Below are positions 35,086 through 44,041 of a stretch of 63,286 nt of DNA, one piece after another. Every line of letters starts with the position of its first letter. The first letter of the stretch is position 1. The position numbers were made by a program, and so were the translations under genes. Below the pieces are notes generated by a model. It was not told the origin of the DNA. It made no database searches and was given only the letters and a program-made list of their open reading frames with translations. This stretch comes from Paenibacillus massiliensis 2301065 = DSM 16942 (GTDB lineage Bacteria; Bacillota; Bacilli; Paenibacillales; Paenibacillaceae): NCBI RefSeq assembly GCF_000377505.1, contig NZ_KB898207.1:1-63286 (forward strand), in the 5' to 3' direction.

Positions 35086-35113
35086 TGTTATGTCGTAATC
35101 CATCGTTAGCTAT

Positions 35114-35187
35114 ACATTCGATGACTATACATTTAATAACCACACATTTAATAACCACACATTCGATGACCGTACATTGGTAACCAT
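35114..35187 (+). repeat. 15-bp tandem repeat, five copies
   Basis: Copies start at 35114, 35129, 35144, 35159 and 35174. Two identical copies ACATTTAATAACCAC are flanked by variants ACATTCGATGAC plus three bases, and a shortened last copy. It is in the 279-nt gap between the PBP and glycosylase genes. Confidence 0.88.
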
Positions 35188-35314
35188 ACTTGGGTAACAA
35201 CCATACATAAGATTGCTATACAACCGATTGCCGATACAATAGAAGAAAGGGATCAGAAGTATTAGACGCTTCAGGTCACCTCGTACGAGAAAGGCCGAGA
35301 AAGGAGGCGTCCAC

Positions 35315-36010
35315 TTGCTGAATAATGGCTCTGCCGATGCTGAGAGAGTCACTATATCCGACATTTACCCCCTTACCGCCTTAGAAGCCGCTCCACTGCT
35401 CTTGGGCCATACGCTGGTTAGAGCTACCGAGGATGGGGTCATTCGCTGCCGCATTGTGGAGACTGAGAGCTATGGAGGGGCTGAGGATCAGGGCAGCCAT
35501 GCTTACCAGAATCGGCGCACGGCCCGCACGGAGCTTATGTTCCAGGCGGGTGGTCCTGCATATATCTATCTCATCTATGGAATGTACCACTGTCTCAATG
35601 TAGTCACTGGCGCCATAGATGACCCTCAGGCCGTACTGATCCGTGCCGTCGAACCGCTGACACTACAGGATGAGCTGTTAATGAAGCGCTATCGAGGGAC
35701 TGAGCTCAGGAAGCCAGCTGATATGAGCAATGGTCCAGGCAAGCTATGTCGTGCATTGCGTATTGATAAGAGCCTTAACGGCTGCTCGCTTCGCAGTACA
35801 GAGGGGCCGCTCTGGCTAGAGACGGCCACGATAGACCCAGATATGCAAATTATGAGCGGGCCCCGCATTAATATCGACTACGCAGGCGCCTACGCCGAGA
35901 AGCCTTGGCGCTTCATCATCCGGGATCATGCGTTTAATTCGGTACCCAAGGCGCCACTATCCTTTTATAAGAAATATGGTAACTTGGACCAGATCAACGG
36001 ACAACATTGA
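35315..36010 (+). CDS. 3-methyladenine DNA glycosylase (AAG/Mpg family)
   Basis: 231 residues. AAG-family enzymes excise alkylated purines and hypoxanthine. Signatures are the catalytic Glu region RIVETESYGGAEDQGSHAY, the TARTELMFQAGGPAYIYLIYGMYHCLNVV core, and NGPGKLCRALRID. The start is TTG seven bases after AAGGAGG. It is monocistronic and on the plus strand. Confidence 0.94.
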   Translation: MLNNGSADAERVTISDIYPLTALEAAPLLLGHTLVRATEDGVIRCRIVETESYGGAEDQGSHAYQNRRTARTELMFQAGGPAYIYLIYGMYHCLNVVTGAIDDPQAVLIRAVEPLTLQDELLMKRYRGTELRKPADMSNGPGKLCRALRIDKSLNGCSLRSTEGPLWLETATIDPDMQIMSGPRINIDYAGAYAEKPWRFIIRDHAFNSVPKAPLSFYKKYGNLDQINGQH

Positions 36011-36127
36011 GGCTGTCTCATCTATGACCTTTTCCCTGACGGTAGGATACTTTACTATTTTCCTTAGAAACCTTACAACCGTATCCTATTGGGGGTAAAG
36101 GCATAAGTACATGGAGGTGCGTATGAA

Positions 36128-36868
36128 ATGAACATATATATTCGAGCTCTAAATATTGAATTTGACTATAACGGAGAGACCCAGGTCATTACCCCAACCT
36201 TGATTAGAGATGAGCAGCATACTTTCCTGGTGGATTGTGGGTACCCCGGCTTCATATCTAAGATCGAAAAAGCATTAAATCAAGAAGGGACTTCTTTCTC
36301 AAACCTAACAGGAATAATCCTGACACATCATGATCTGGACCATGTAGGCTCGCTTGCCGAGATCAAACGAACGTTTCCCCACATCCGTATTATTGCCCAT
36401 GAGCTGGAGGCTCAATATATAGAAGGAAAGTGCACCGCACCACGCCTACAACAGGCTCTGGATTCGCTGAATCTCCTCCCTGTACAGGAGCTGCCAGCAG
36501 CGAAGGAATTCATCGGGGTATTGGAGTCACTTGAATCGGCCCCAGTCGATCAGACTGTGCAGGATCAGGAGCAGCCACCTGGGTGCTCAGGAATGAAAAT
36601 TGTGCATACGCCTGGGCATACACCTGGACATATCTCCATTTATCTGGCAGCTAGCCGCACACTGATTGCCGGTGATGCTGTAGTTATTGAGCCCAGTGGA
36701 GAGCTAGGAATTGCTAATCCGCAATATACGCTGAATCTTCCCGAGGCAGTGAGATCCGTTCAGCAACTGGCCAACTATGAGATCGATACACTGATCTGCT
36801 ATCATGGCGGGATTTTCAGCGGTGAGGTTCTGCCTGCCCTGCAAAGGCTGCTTCGTTCCTACACCTAA
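36128..36868 (+). CDS. MBL-fold metallohydrolase (glyoxalase II-like)
   Basis: 246 residues. The THHDLDHVG motif, VHTPGHTPGHISIYL, IAGDAVV and CYHGG make a complete metallo-beta-lactamase-fold metal site, in the YqgX/hydroxyacylglutathione hydrolase-like part of the superfamily. No signal peptide. A Gln/Pro-rich insertion (about 142-157) is specific to this protein. Its own terminator follows. Substrate unknown. Confidence 0.87.
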   Translation: MNIYIRALNIEFDYNGETQVITPTLIRDEQHTFLVDCGYPGFISKIEKALNQEGTSFSNLTGIILTHHDLDHVGSLAEIKRTFPHIRIIAHELEAQYIEGKCTAPRLQQALDSLNLLPVQELPAAKEFIGVLESLESAPVDQTVQDQEQPPGCSGMKIVHTPGHTPGHISIYLAASRTLIAGDAVVIEPSGELGIANPQYTLNLPEAVRSVQQLANYEIDTLICYHGGIFSGEVLPALQRLLRSYT

Positions 36869-36898
36869 CACAATAGCTGCTTTCCAGCCATACAAATA

Positions 36899-36936
36899 AC
36901 CGGAAGGATCATAGGATCTCTTCCGGTCTTATTTTT
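36899..36936 (+). terminator. Terminator of the MBL gene
   Basis: ACCGGAAG...CTTCCGGT stem followed by CTTATTTTTG, 30 nt after the stop at 36868. Confidence 0.88.
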
Positions 36937-37007
36937 GTATACATATACTCTGTACAACAGAATTCATGCTCAGTCTACTAACGATACATCAATCGCAGCT
37001 ACGAATG

Positions 37008-37511
37008 CTAGGCCTCCAGTGCTTGCTTCAGCTCATCAGGTGAGGCATTCCACCATTCTTCATTATGGGAGATCAGCAGAGTTTTCAGCGCTGCCTTCTC
37101 CTCTTGCCCCAGCTCATCCAGCATGATGCGACGCTTCAGGGCATAATCCATCTTATTCACATGTTCGGCGAGAATCTTCCAGCCACGCTTGGCCTCTTCA
37201 TCAATCCACATCTCACATGCCGTAGCCCCTGCATACAAGCGGCCTTCTGGTGTACGATCCACCGCTACCCAGACGAGCCATACCTGACGTCCATTGGGTA
37301 CATCTTCTTTATTGGTAGAAAATTTAATACCGCGCTCCACCTTGCTCTTGGCATGCATCGCTCCAATATCAATCTTGGCCTCACCACGATCAATAATGAC
37401 CGGTGACATGTTATTCAGGTCAATGGACCCTGCACCAAAGCCCTTGTGCTTGCTCTTCGCGCTTACAATATTCAAGGCAATCTGCTTCTTGCCATCCTGA
37501 TTCTGCTCCAT
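37008..37511 (-). CDS. ywhD: YwhD-family protein
   Basis: 167 residues, recognised as YwhD (B. subtilis 172 aa) by KGFGAGSIDLNNMSPVIID, GRQVWLVWVAVDR, YAGATACEMWID and the final LISHNEEWWNASPDELK. Function is unknown. GGAGGATCGAT precedes the ATG at 37511. In B. subtilis ywhD neighbours pbpG and speE, and the three are near each other here with two extra genes inserted. Confidence 0.93.
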   Translation of the reverse strand: MEQNQDGKKQIALNIVSAKSKHKGFGAGSIDLNNMSPVIIDRGEAKIDIGAMHAKSKVERGIKFSTNKEDVPNGRQVWLVWVAVDRTPEGRLYAGATACEMWIDEEAKRGWKILAEHVNKMDYALKRRIMLDELGQEEKAALKTLLISHNEEWWNASPDELKQALEA

Positions 37512-37679
37512 ATCGATCCTCCATGACACGTTGTATTTAGTATATCAACCCTAATTCCAGCAGGTAACTTCCATAGCATCCATACCAACCAGTATGTACT
37601 CTAAATATTTTAACTAATAATCTCCTGATTGCAAACATATACATGCTGTAGATGCTTGTCAACGGGAGGTATCCAATGT

Positions 37680-39653
37680 ATGGCTCCAACACGCGCCAAA
37701 ACTTTTATTCAGTGCTTGCTCATGATCGTGCTCATCACAGGAGAGCTGGTAGCTGGCAGCTGGCTGTATCCTGATCCCGCCTCTGCGCTTGCCTCCAATC
37801 CGGCCAAGCCCTCCGCAGCAGCGGCGGTTCCAACACCACCCACGCCCCCTCCTGCACCCCAGGCTGAAGTGTTAAGCAAACGGCTTGTGGAATATCACAT
37901 GGATGTCGCCTTGGAGGATGGAGGGATATTGCAAGGCACCCAGACCGTAACATGGAAGCATCCCGGCACGAAAACGGTAACCGAGCTATACCTCCACATG
38001 TATCCGAATGCCTTCGAATCCGCCAATACAACCTTCATGAAGGAATCAGGCGGCAAGCTGCGCAATGACCGAATGCCCAAGGATGGATATGGCTCCATTA
38101 CGCTCAAGGAGCTAACAACCGAGGACGGGCTTTCCCTGATGCACCGTACGCAATATGTACAGCCGGATGATGGAAATGTGAATGACCGCACCCTGCTCAA
38201 GGTTCGCCTTCCTAAGCCAGTCAAGGGCGGGGAGAGTATCACGCTGCATATGAAGTACGAGGTTAAGCTTCCGCAGATCTTCGCCCGCATGGGCGTGGCT
38301 GGGGATTTTGTAATGGCTGGACAGTGGTTCCCCAAGCTGAGTGTATATGAGCCGAAAGGCCGTAGAGGACGGGCTGTGGAGGGCTGGAACCTGCATCAAT
38401 ATCATGGCAACTCGGAATTTTATGCAGATTTCGGAATTTACAGTGTCCGCATTCGCGTCCCTGACCGCTACATTGTAGCTGCTACAGGCTTCCCGACCAG
38501 TACCCCTGTTACACAAAATGGGCAAAAGATTTATCAGTTCTATGCGGATGATGTACATGACTTTGCCTGGGCAGCCTCACCCCACTTCGTAACAGCGGAG
38601 GAGCCCTTCTCCTCTGCAGGCGTACCTGGCGTTAAGATCAAGCTTTATCTCGATCCTGCTCACAAGGACCTTAAGGATCGTTACTTCTATGCTGCCAAGT
38701 CAGCACTGGAGAACTATAGCAAATCGTTCGGCACCTACCCGTATTCCACACTATCCATCGTAGTCCCTCCCAAGATGGGCAATGGAGCCGGCGGCATGGA
38801 GTATCCTACTCTGATCACAGCCTTTGGAGCAGATGACAGCCAACCTGGCTATGAGCTTGAGCGCACGGTAGTGCATGAGATTGGGCATCAGTATTTTTAC
38901 GGGATGATTGCGAGTAATGAGTTCGAAGAGCCTTGGCTGGACGAAGGCTTCACTAGCTATGCTGAAGACCGCTTGATGGAGCAGGAGTATGGCTTAATTC
39001 CTAATCTGCCCTTACAGGCCAGTCAGATATCATCACCAGAGCCTTTGACCCGGGAAGCATGGAAATACAGCTCGTCCACGAACTACGCCCAGAACTCCTA
39101 TCTCAGGGGAAAGCTGATTCTGTATTCCATTGAGCAGCAGGTGGGCAAGAACAAAATGAATACGATTATGCGCACCTATGCGCGCAAATTCCGCTTCAAG
39201 CATCCGACCTCGCAGGATTTCCAGTCTGTCGTGGAACAGGTTACCCATAAGTCCTGGAGCGATTTCTTTGAGCAATATGTGTACGGTAGTCAGATGGCCG
39301 ATTTTGCGGTCGATCAGATAAGGACGAAGAGACTTGGAGCCGGCCGTTATGAATCGACAGTCACGATCTCCAAGCGCGGGGGAGATGTGCCGGCGGTACC
39401 CATTCAGATCACATTTGAAAATGGACAACAGCTCATGAAGTCCTGGAACGGTGCAGACAGCAGCGTTACCTATAAGCTCGAAGGCAGCTCACCAGTCGCT
39501 CTCGTTACCATCGATCCACTGCATACCATCGTACTGGAGCACAAGCATATCAATAACATGCTTCGGGCCCGGCTTGATGAGCAGGTCTCTATCCGCTGGA
39601 ATCTAGGTATTACCAAGCTGATTGAGCTATGGCTTGGAAGTCTGTCATGGTGA
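37680..39653 (+). CDS. M1 family membrane-anchored metallopeptidase
   Basis: 657 residues. HEIGHQ at 399-404 and the third zinc ligand E422 in WLDEGF form HExxH-x18-E, the M1 gluzincin motif. GNGAGGMEYP corresponds to the exopeptidase GxMEN motif in a degenerate form. A hydrophobic N-terminus (IQCLLMIVLITGELVAGSWL) and a Pro/Ala-rich linker (about 45-70) suggest export or anchoring. GGGAGG lies ten bases ahead of the chosen ATG. It is followed after 12 nt by a membrane protein gene, likely its partner. Confidence 0.9.
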   Translation: MAPTRAKTFIQCLLMIVLITGELVAGSWLYPDPASALASNPAKPSAAAAVPTPPTPPPAPQAEVLSKRLVEYHMDVALEDGGILQGTQTVTWKHPGTKTVTELYLHMYPNAFESANTTFMKESGGKLRNDRMPKDGYGSITLKELTTEDGLSLMHRTQYVQPDDGNVNDRTLLKVRLPKPVKGGESITLHMKYEVKLPQIFARMGVAGDFVMAGQWFPKLSVYEPKGRRGRAVEGWNLHQYHGNSEFYADFGIYSVRIRVPDRYIVAATGFPTSTPVTQNGQKIYQFYADDVHDFAWAASPHFVTAEEPFSSAGVPGVKIKLYLDPAHKDLKDRYFYAAKSALENYSKSFGTYPYSTLSIVVPPKMGNGAGGMEYPTLITAFGADDSQPGYELERTVVHEIGHQYFYGMIASNEFEEPWLDEGFTSYAEDRLMEQEYGLIPNLPLQASQISSPEPLTREAWKYSSSTNYAQNSYLRGKLILYSIEQQVGKNKMNTIMRTYARKFRFKHPTSQDFQSVVEQVTHKSWSDFFEQYVYGSQMADFAVDQIRTKRLGAGRYESTVTISKRGGDVPAVPIQITFENGQQLMKSWNGADSSVTYKLEGSSPVALVTIDPLHTIVLEHKHINNMLRARLDEQVSIRWNLGITKLIELWLGSLSW

Positions 39654-39665
39654 GGTGTCTGCTGA

Positions 39666-40505
39666 ATGCCTGCATATATTAAGGAAGGCTGGGGGCTGGT
39701 GTGCGCCCGGCTGCACATAGTCGTGATGTTGTTTTTATACCGTCTGCTCTGGGGTGTCTTCATTTACCAAGTTGTGCAATACGCTGTAGTCCCTATCCTG
39801 CTCCGCTATCCTGGAAAGGAGCAAAGCGAGCTGAACCAAGCGCTGTTCTGGATAGAGGGCCAGCTGGCGCTCACAGGAGAGCGTAGCGTCCAGACCTATA
39901 TATGGGTCATCATTGTGATGGCGCTTATACGCATGATAGTGACCCCAATCATTCGCGCAGGTATCTACTACGCACTGTATGCCCAGGATGGAGAGCACGG
40001 TAAGCTCGCCTTCTTCCATGGCATGAAGACGACTTGGCGCTCATCCATGCTCTATTACTGGATTGAGACCTGCCTGATCTGGCTGCCTGGATACTGGATA
40101 CTTCAGAGATTGCTTCCCCATATCGAAGGACTTCCGCAAAATCTCGCTCATCTTACCTACATCCTTCCTTATGTAGCCGCATGGATCGCTTATGGCTGGC
40201 TTATAAAGCAATGCATCCTGCACATGCAGCTCGGCACTGTCAGCCACACTGGAGCCTGGGGAGCTCTCCTACGTTGTCTGCGGTATCTGCTTCCCGGGAT
40301 GACGATATCCTTACTGCTCGGTCTGTTCTCCTGTCTGCTATTCCTTCTCTTTGGTGGTGTACAGTGGCTGTGGACAGGTCTCGCTGCGCTCATTCTTCAG
40401 CAGTTGTATCATGTCGTGACCAGTCTGTTCGGGCTCTGGCACGTTAGCTCGCAATATGCACTCTGGCACTCTGTTGCTCCACCAGCTTCAAGATTGTCTT
40501 CATAG
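39666..40505 (+). CDS. Integral membrane protein of unknown function
   Basis: 279 residues with about six strongly hydrophobic segments (near 17-42, 80-105, 125-145, 160-185, 215-240 and 240-262). I recognise no family. It starts 12 nt after the M1 peptidase and shares its orientation, so the two are probably co-transcribed. There is no catalytic motif; Trp and Tyr content is high. Region 40506-40624 has no clear terminator. Confidence 0.75.
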   Translation: MPAYIKEGWGLVCARLHIVVMLFLYRLLWGVFIYQVVQYAVVPILLRYPGKEQSELNQALFWIEGQLALTGERSVQTYIWVIIVMALIRMIVTPIIRAGIYYALYAQDGEHGKLAFFHGMKTTWRSSMLYYWIETCLIWLPGYWILQRLLPHIEGLPQNLAHLTYILPYVAAWIAYGWLIKQCILHMQLGTVSHTGAWGALLRCLRYLLPGMTISLLLGLFSCLLFLLFGGVQWLWTGLAALILQQLYHVVTSLFGLWHVSSQYALWHSVAPPASRLSS

Positions 40506-40624
40506 TAGTGCTTACTCAAATCAGTAGATATATAGTGAAAACTGTACTAATATAATCGAAGCAGCCTAGGGACCGCCAGAATGTAGAGGGTTTATTACTC
40601 CTATACTATCGTGAACCAGACAAC

Positions 40625-41131
40625 ATGTATTCGCTATGGCTGGATTCCAATGCCTTCGGGAAGATATTATCATCGGTGCTGGATGTAGATTTTCACGTTC
40701 ACCCTAGAACCATGATACATGATTACGCCAATTATTTTGTCTCGTTCACCTCCGTATTTCTAATTCAAAGCAATAGTGACTTGGAGCGGGTTACAAAGGC
40801 TATCGGTGAAAAAATGCCGTTATTTATGAACTATTATGTTAATAACAACCTTATATCTAATGATAGAATCTCCTCCCTGCTTGAGGATGAAGTACTGATG
40901 CGTAACATCGGTGAATACGAGCGCCGGATAGAATACCCCTTGATGCTCAGGGCTAACAAATTAATAACATCAGCTAAGCAAGACGAGATCCACGCACATG
41001 AACTTATCCCCTTATCACTTAAGATTGATGTCAGTCTTCAGGAGTATCTGTTGTCCTGGGCATACGAAGAGGGGAAGCTATCTTCAAAAGGCGAGAAATT
41101 CTTTAAAGAAAATTTTCAAGAAAAAGTATGA
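40625..41131 (+). CDS. Hypothetical protein, possibly 5'-truncated gene
   Basis: 168 residues from the only in-frame ATG, with no convincing ribosome site. The reading frame stays open for 24 codons upstream (to a TAA) and that stretch reads like protein (EGLLLLYYREPDN), so the original start may have been lost. The sequence (WLDSNAFGKILSSVLDVDFHVH, HELIPLSLKIDVSLQEYLLSWAYEEGKL) matches no family I know. Base composition is more AT-rich than the neighbours. A good terminator follows at 41285. Confidence 0.5.
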   Translation: MYSLWLDSNAFGKILSSVLDVDFHVHPRTMIHDYANYFVSFTSVFLIQSNSDLERVTKAIGEKMPLFMNYYVNNNLISNDRISSLLEDEVLMRNIGEYERRIEYPLMLRANKLITSAKQDEIHAHELIPLSLKIDVSLQEYLLSWAYEEGKLSSKGEKFFKENFQEKV

Positions 41132-41284
41132 ACTATTGGCAATGTTGAGGAACAAATCGTTGTAATCGTGTTTTGAAAAAGAGACATTCCTGAAGAAATC
41201 CACTGCACATACACGAAGGAATCTTGACCAAAAAGCAAGAAAAAACGTCTGTTCTTGTTCATAATTACGCATTATTTTTACAAA

Positions 41285-41320
41285 GAAAGCCCTTGCAAAA
41301 ATGCTAGGGCTTCTTTTTTG
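41285..41320 (+). terminator. Intrinsic terminator
   Basis: AAGCCCTtGCA...TGCtAGGGCTT followed by CTTTTTT. It insulates the upstream gene from the riboswitch-controlled gene. Confidence 0.88.
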
Positions 41321-41346
41321 TTACTTTTTGCTTTGAAACATTTGCC

Positions 41347-41375
41347 AAATTGATAATCCTTTGTTACAATAGTCG
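41347..41375 (+). promoter_or_regulatory. Promoter of the riboswitch-NlpC/P60 unit
   Basis: A -35 TTGCCA at about 41342-41347 is followed after 17 nt by TACAAT near 41365-41370. It lies upstream of the riboswitch aptamer and downstream of a terminator. Coordinates are approximate within a few bases. Confidence 0.6.
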
Positions 41376-41449
41376 CAGTGATTGGATAGTAACAACTTTG
41401 TAATTTTTCCCGTGATGATTATGAATAACTTGTAATCTGCTGATATCGC

Positions 41450-41597
41450 TTGAATCTAGGTGCAAAATTATGTGTTGCCGAATCCTCGCACCTGGGGAGC
41501 GGGGGAACCAGTTTTGGGTGAATTGATCTTGTAACAGAGGGATCATAGGGGACCTTCTTACCGAATCCTTAAGCTAACCTCGTAGGCATTGGAAGGG
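41450..41597 (+). promoter_or_regulatory. c-di-AMP riboswitch (ydaO/yuaA class)
   Basis: The leader contains the class hallmarks in order: GAGCGGGGGAACCA, TTGGGTGAAT, AGAGGGATCATAGGGGACC, CCGAATCC and the highly conserved 3' block AAGCTAACCTCGTAGGC. In Bacillota this riboswitch turns off cell wall hydrolase and osmolyte genes when c-di-AMP is high, and here it precedes an NlpC/P60 hydrolase. The 3' block could pair with the Shine-Dalgarno region (GGAAGGGGCTT), which is directly followed by six T. Confidence 0.9.
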
Positions 41598-41608
41598 GCT
41601 TGTCTTTT

Positions 41609-42109
41609 TTGAAGAAGAAACTAACTATCGCAGCTGTGAGCTTCGCGATCGCATTCTCCACTTTCTCCTTTGGAGCAGGAAGCGCTTTTGCGGACTCTAA
41701 GATGAATCAGGTCATCGATGATGCCGTTGGTACTAAATATCGTGCTGGTGGAACAACTCTTAACGGATTTGATTGCTCAGGATTCACTCAATTTGTATTC
41801 AACAAACTTGGCATCAAGCTGCCGCACCAATCCGGTGCACAATACAAGATGGGAACAGCTATCTCCCGCGCGGATCTGAGAGCAGGCGACTTGGTATTTT
41901 ATAATACTAGCGGTAGAGGCGTATCTCATGTAGGCATTTATGTCGGCGACGGCAAATTCGCCCACTCCTCTTCTTCTCGTGGCGTTATTATCAGTTCTAT
42001 GAGCGAGAGCTACTATGTGAATCGTTATGTAGGTGCAAAACGCATCATGAGTACAGACACTTATCATGAAGCAGCTGTCGACAGTGAAGATTTCGACGAT
42101 GTGGAATAA
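41609..42109 (+). CDS. Secreted NlpC/P60 cell wall endopeptidase
   Basis: About 166 residues. A signal peptide (KKKLTIAAVSFAIAF...GSAFA, cleavage before DSK) is followed by one NlpC/P60 domain: catalytic Cys in NGFDCSGFTQFV, His in SHVGIYVG and the polar third residue in FAHSSS. Such enzymes cut D-Glu-meso-DAP type linkages in peptidoglycan stems. I prefer the TTG at 41609 (AAGGGG ten bases upstream). No cell-wall-binding repeats are present. Expression is under the c-di-AMP riboswitch. Confidence 0.92.
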   Translation: MKKKLTIAAVSFAIAFSTFSFGAGSAFADSKMNQVIDDAVGTKYRAGGTTLNGFDCSGFTQFVFNKLGIKLPHQSGAQYKMGTAISRADLRAGDLVFYNTSGRGVSHVGIYVGDGKFAHSSSSRGVIISSMSESYYVNRYVGAKRIMSTDTYHEAAVDSEDFDDVE

Positions 42110-42146
42110 TTAAGCTAATTTTTCCAATAATATATCCAACGGATAA

Positions 42147-42173
42147 GACCGCAGATCATTCTGCGGTTTTTTT
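42147..42173 (+). terminator. Terminator of the NlpC/P60 gene
   Basis: ACCGCAG-ATCATT-CTGCGGT followed by seven T. Confidence 0.92.
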
Positions 42174-42377
42174 GTATTCTCTACTTCATTAACGATGTAA
42201 GTCAAAGAAAGGTTGCAGAAATTATGCACATAACCGAATGGTTATAACGTTCTATATAGACTATTTACCCCGCCGGCTAGCTTCCAAACATACCATCACG
42301 TAAGATGAGAGGTTGACTTGACCCACTCATTGGGGGATATTAAGCTAATATTCAAGATATGCAAGGAGTTGAAGACG

Positions 42378-42878
42378 GTGACATCTGAAGCAGGTGACTA
42401 TCATGTCCTCCCCATGGAGGAGGCTCATGGAGCCATCATAAGCAGCTGGAAATACACTCCACCTTATGACATATACGGCTGGCTCCCCTGGGAGCAGATG
42501 AAAGCACTGGAGATTGAATTCGGTAATCCCGAGCTACGACAGGCCCAATATGCGGTTGTCTTCAATGCTACCGGCACGCTATGTGGATTTGTACAATTCT
42601 TTCCCATGGTTGGTGTTACCCGTCTCGGTCTAGGTATGCGCCCCGATCTGTGCGGACACGGACAGGGCAAGCATTTTGTCACAGCCATCGTTAATGAAGC
42701 CATACGAAGGAATCCGGAGAACGAGATTGACCTTGAGGTGCTGATCTGGAATGAACGGGCCATCCGTGCTTATCAGGCGGCAGGCTTTCGAATTACGGAC
42801 ACCTACGAGAGACAGACTCCTGAGGGCATGAAGCCCTTCCACTGTATGGTCTATCAGGCAGGTAGCCAGAGCGAATAA
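42378..42878 (+). CDS. GNAT-family N-acetyltransferase
   Basis: 166 residues. The acetyl-CoA motif region is LGLGMRPDLCGHGQGKHFVTAIVNEAIRR, and the C-terminal IWNERAIRAYQAAGFRITDTYERQT motif is typical of GNATs. I take the GTG at 42378, nine bases after AAGGAG, rather than the upstream open frame. Substrate unknown. The terminator stem begins within the last codons of the gene. Confidence 0.87.
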   Translation: MTSEAGDYHVLPMEEAHGAIISSWKYTPPYDIYGWLPWEQMKALEIEFGNPELRQAQYAVVFNATGTLCGFVQFFPMVGVTRLGLGMRPDLCGHGQGKHFVTAIVNEAIRRNPENEIDLEVLIWNERAIRAYQAAGFRITDTYERQTPEGMKPFHCMVYQAGSQSE

Positions 42879-42930
42879 TGCAAAAGGGAGCCGTGTTAGT
42901 GCACGACTCCCTTACATTATTCGCTGTTTT
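42871..42930. terminator. Long terminator hairpin overlapping the GNAT stop
   Basis: Outer arms GCGAATAATG (42871-42880) and CATTATTCGC (42915-42924) enclose AAGGGAGcCGTG and CACGaCTCCCTT, then TGTTTTTC. The stop codon of the plus-strand gene is within the stem. It may also serve the convergent ribokinase gene. Confidence 0.85.
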
Positions 42931-42981
42931 TCTATTGTAATAGTGTTCCCCAGCGGCCATAACTCTTCATCAGGTATTCAC

Positions 42982-43947
42982 TCAGACTTGAGACTGCTTC
43001 TTCTGGAAGGCCTCGACCTCCACCGCAGTTGGCATACCCGATTGGGCTCCAAGCTTGGTGACGGACAGAGCGGCCGCAGCCATCGCATAGGATACTGCCT
43101 CATCGAGCGATTGCCCTCGTGCCAAGGACACAGCCAGAGCTCCATTAAAGCAGTCTCCCGCGCCCGTAGTGTCTACAACATCTACCGTATAGCCCTTCAC
43201 ATGACGTACTACGATGTCCTTACCAGCCTCCGGGATGGAGGCGTACACTGCTCCATCTGCCCCCAGAGTCGTTACTACATCGGCTCCAATGGATGCAGCC
43301 AGCTCTGCTACTGCGGCCTCGACCGCCTCACGTTCCTCCAACACCCCACGTCCGGTAAGCATAGCAAGCTCACTTCGATTAGGTGTGATCACATGCGTAT
43401 TCCGCAATAGCTCCTCGGGCAGGTTCTCCACGGCTGGGGCCGGATTCAGCACGACCCGCGCTCCTCCGGCAGCAGCTATACGTGCCGCCTCGGTCACTGT
43501 GCCCAGTGGTACCTCCAGTTGCAGCAGCACCAGCTTGGCCTGACCAATCGTCCCTGCTACCTCTTCCTCATGTAGGATGGAAGGGGTCAGCTGTCCATTT
43601 GCACCGGGAATGACGATAATCCGATTATCTCCGCCAGACAGCCAGATGGAGGCCGTTCCTGTCGTTTGCCCGGACAATCTGCGAATCTTCGTTGTGTCTG
43701 CGCCACTTGCCTGCAAAGAGTCGATTAGCTGTTGACCAAAGGCATCATCACCGACCGTCCCAACCATGTACGTAGACGCACCCAGTCTTGCAGCAGCAAC
43801 AGCCTGATTGGCTCCTTTTCCCCCCGGAAGATAATACAGTGCCTCACCCGACACAGTCTCCCCCTGCTCAGGTGCACGAGTCGCCTTAACCACCAGATCC
43901 ATATTCAGGCTTCCTACAACAGCAATAGTATCATTGCGCTCATTCAT
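42982..43947 (-). CDS. rbsK: Ribokinase (PfkB family)
   Basis: About 321 residues. N-terminal VVGSLNMDLVVKATRAPEQGETV and GGKGANQAVAAARLG give the sugar-binding part, and DVVDTTGAGDCFNGALAVSLARG contains the catalytic Asp and anion hole of PfkB kinases. It phosphorylates ribose at O5. No rbs transporter or LacI regulator is adjacent, so the symbol rests on sequence alone. The ATG at 43947 has GGAG nine bases ahead. Confidence 0.9.
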   Translation of the reverse strand: MNERNDTIAVVGSLNMDLVVKATRAPEQGETVSGEALYYLPGGKGANQAVAAARLGASTYMVGTVGDDAFGQQLIDSLQASGADTTKIRRLSGQTTGTASIWLSGGDNRIIVIPGANGQLTPSILHEEEVAGTIGQAKLVLLQLEVPLGTVTEAARIAAAGGARVVLNPAPAVENLPEELLRNTHVITPNRSELAMLTGRGVLEEREAVEAAVAELAASIGADVVTTLGADGAVYASIPEAGKDIVVRHVKGYTVDVVDTTGAGDCFNGALAVSLARGQSLDEAVSYAMAAAALSVTKLGAQSGMPTAVEVEAFQKKQSQV

Positions 43948-44041
43948 CGTCTCGTTCTCCATCCTGTGCTAAGCACATAGTTGAGCCGTGAACCCTGTCC
44001 TCTCACAATCTAGGGCAGACCTCACGCATCCATGCCCAATT

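Noticed and set aside
35114..35187. CRISPR array
   Set aside because: Units are 15 bp, contiguous and without spacers; no cas genes are nearby.
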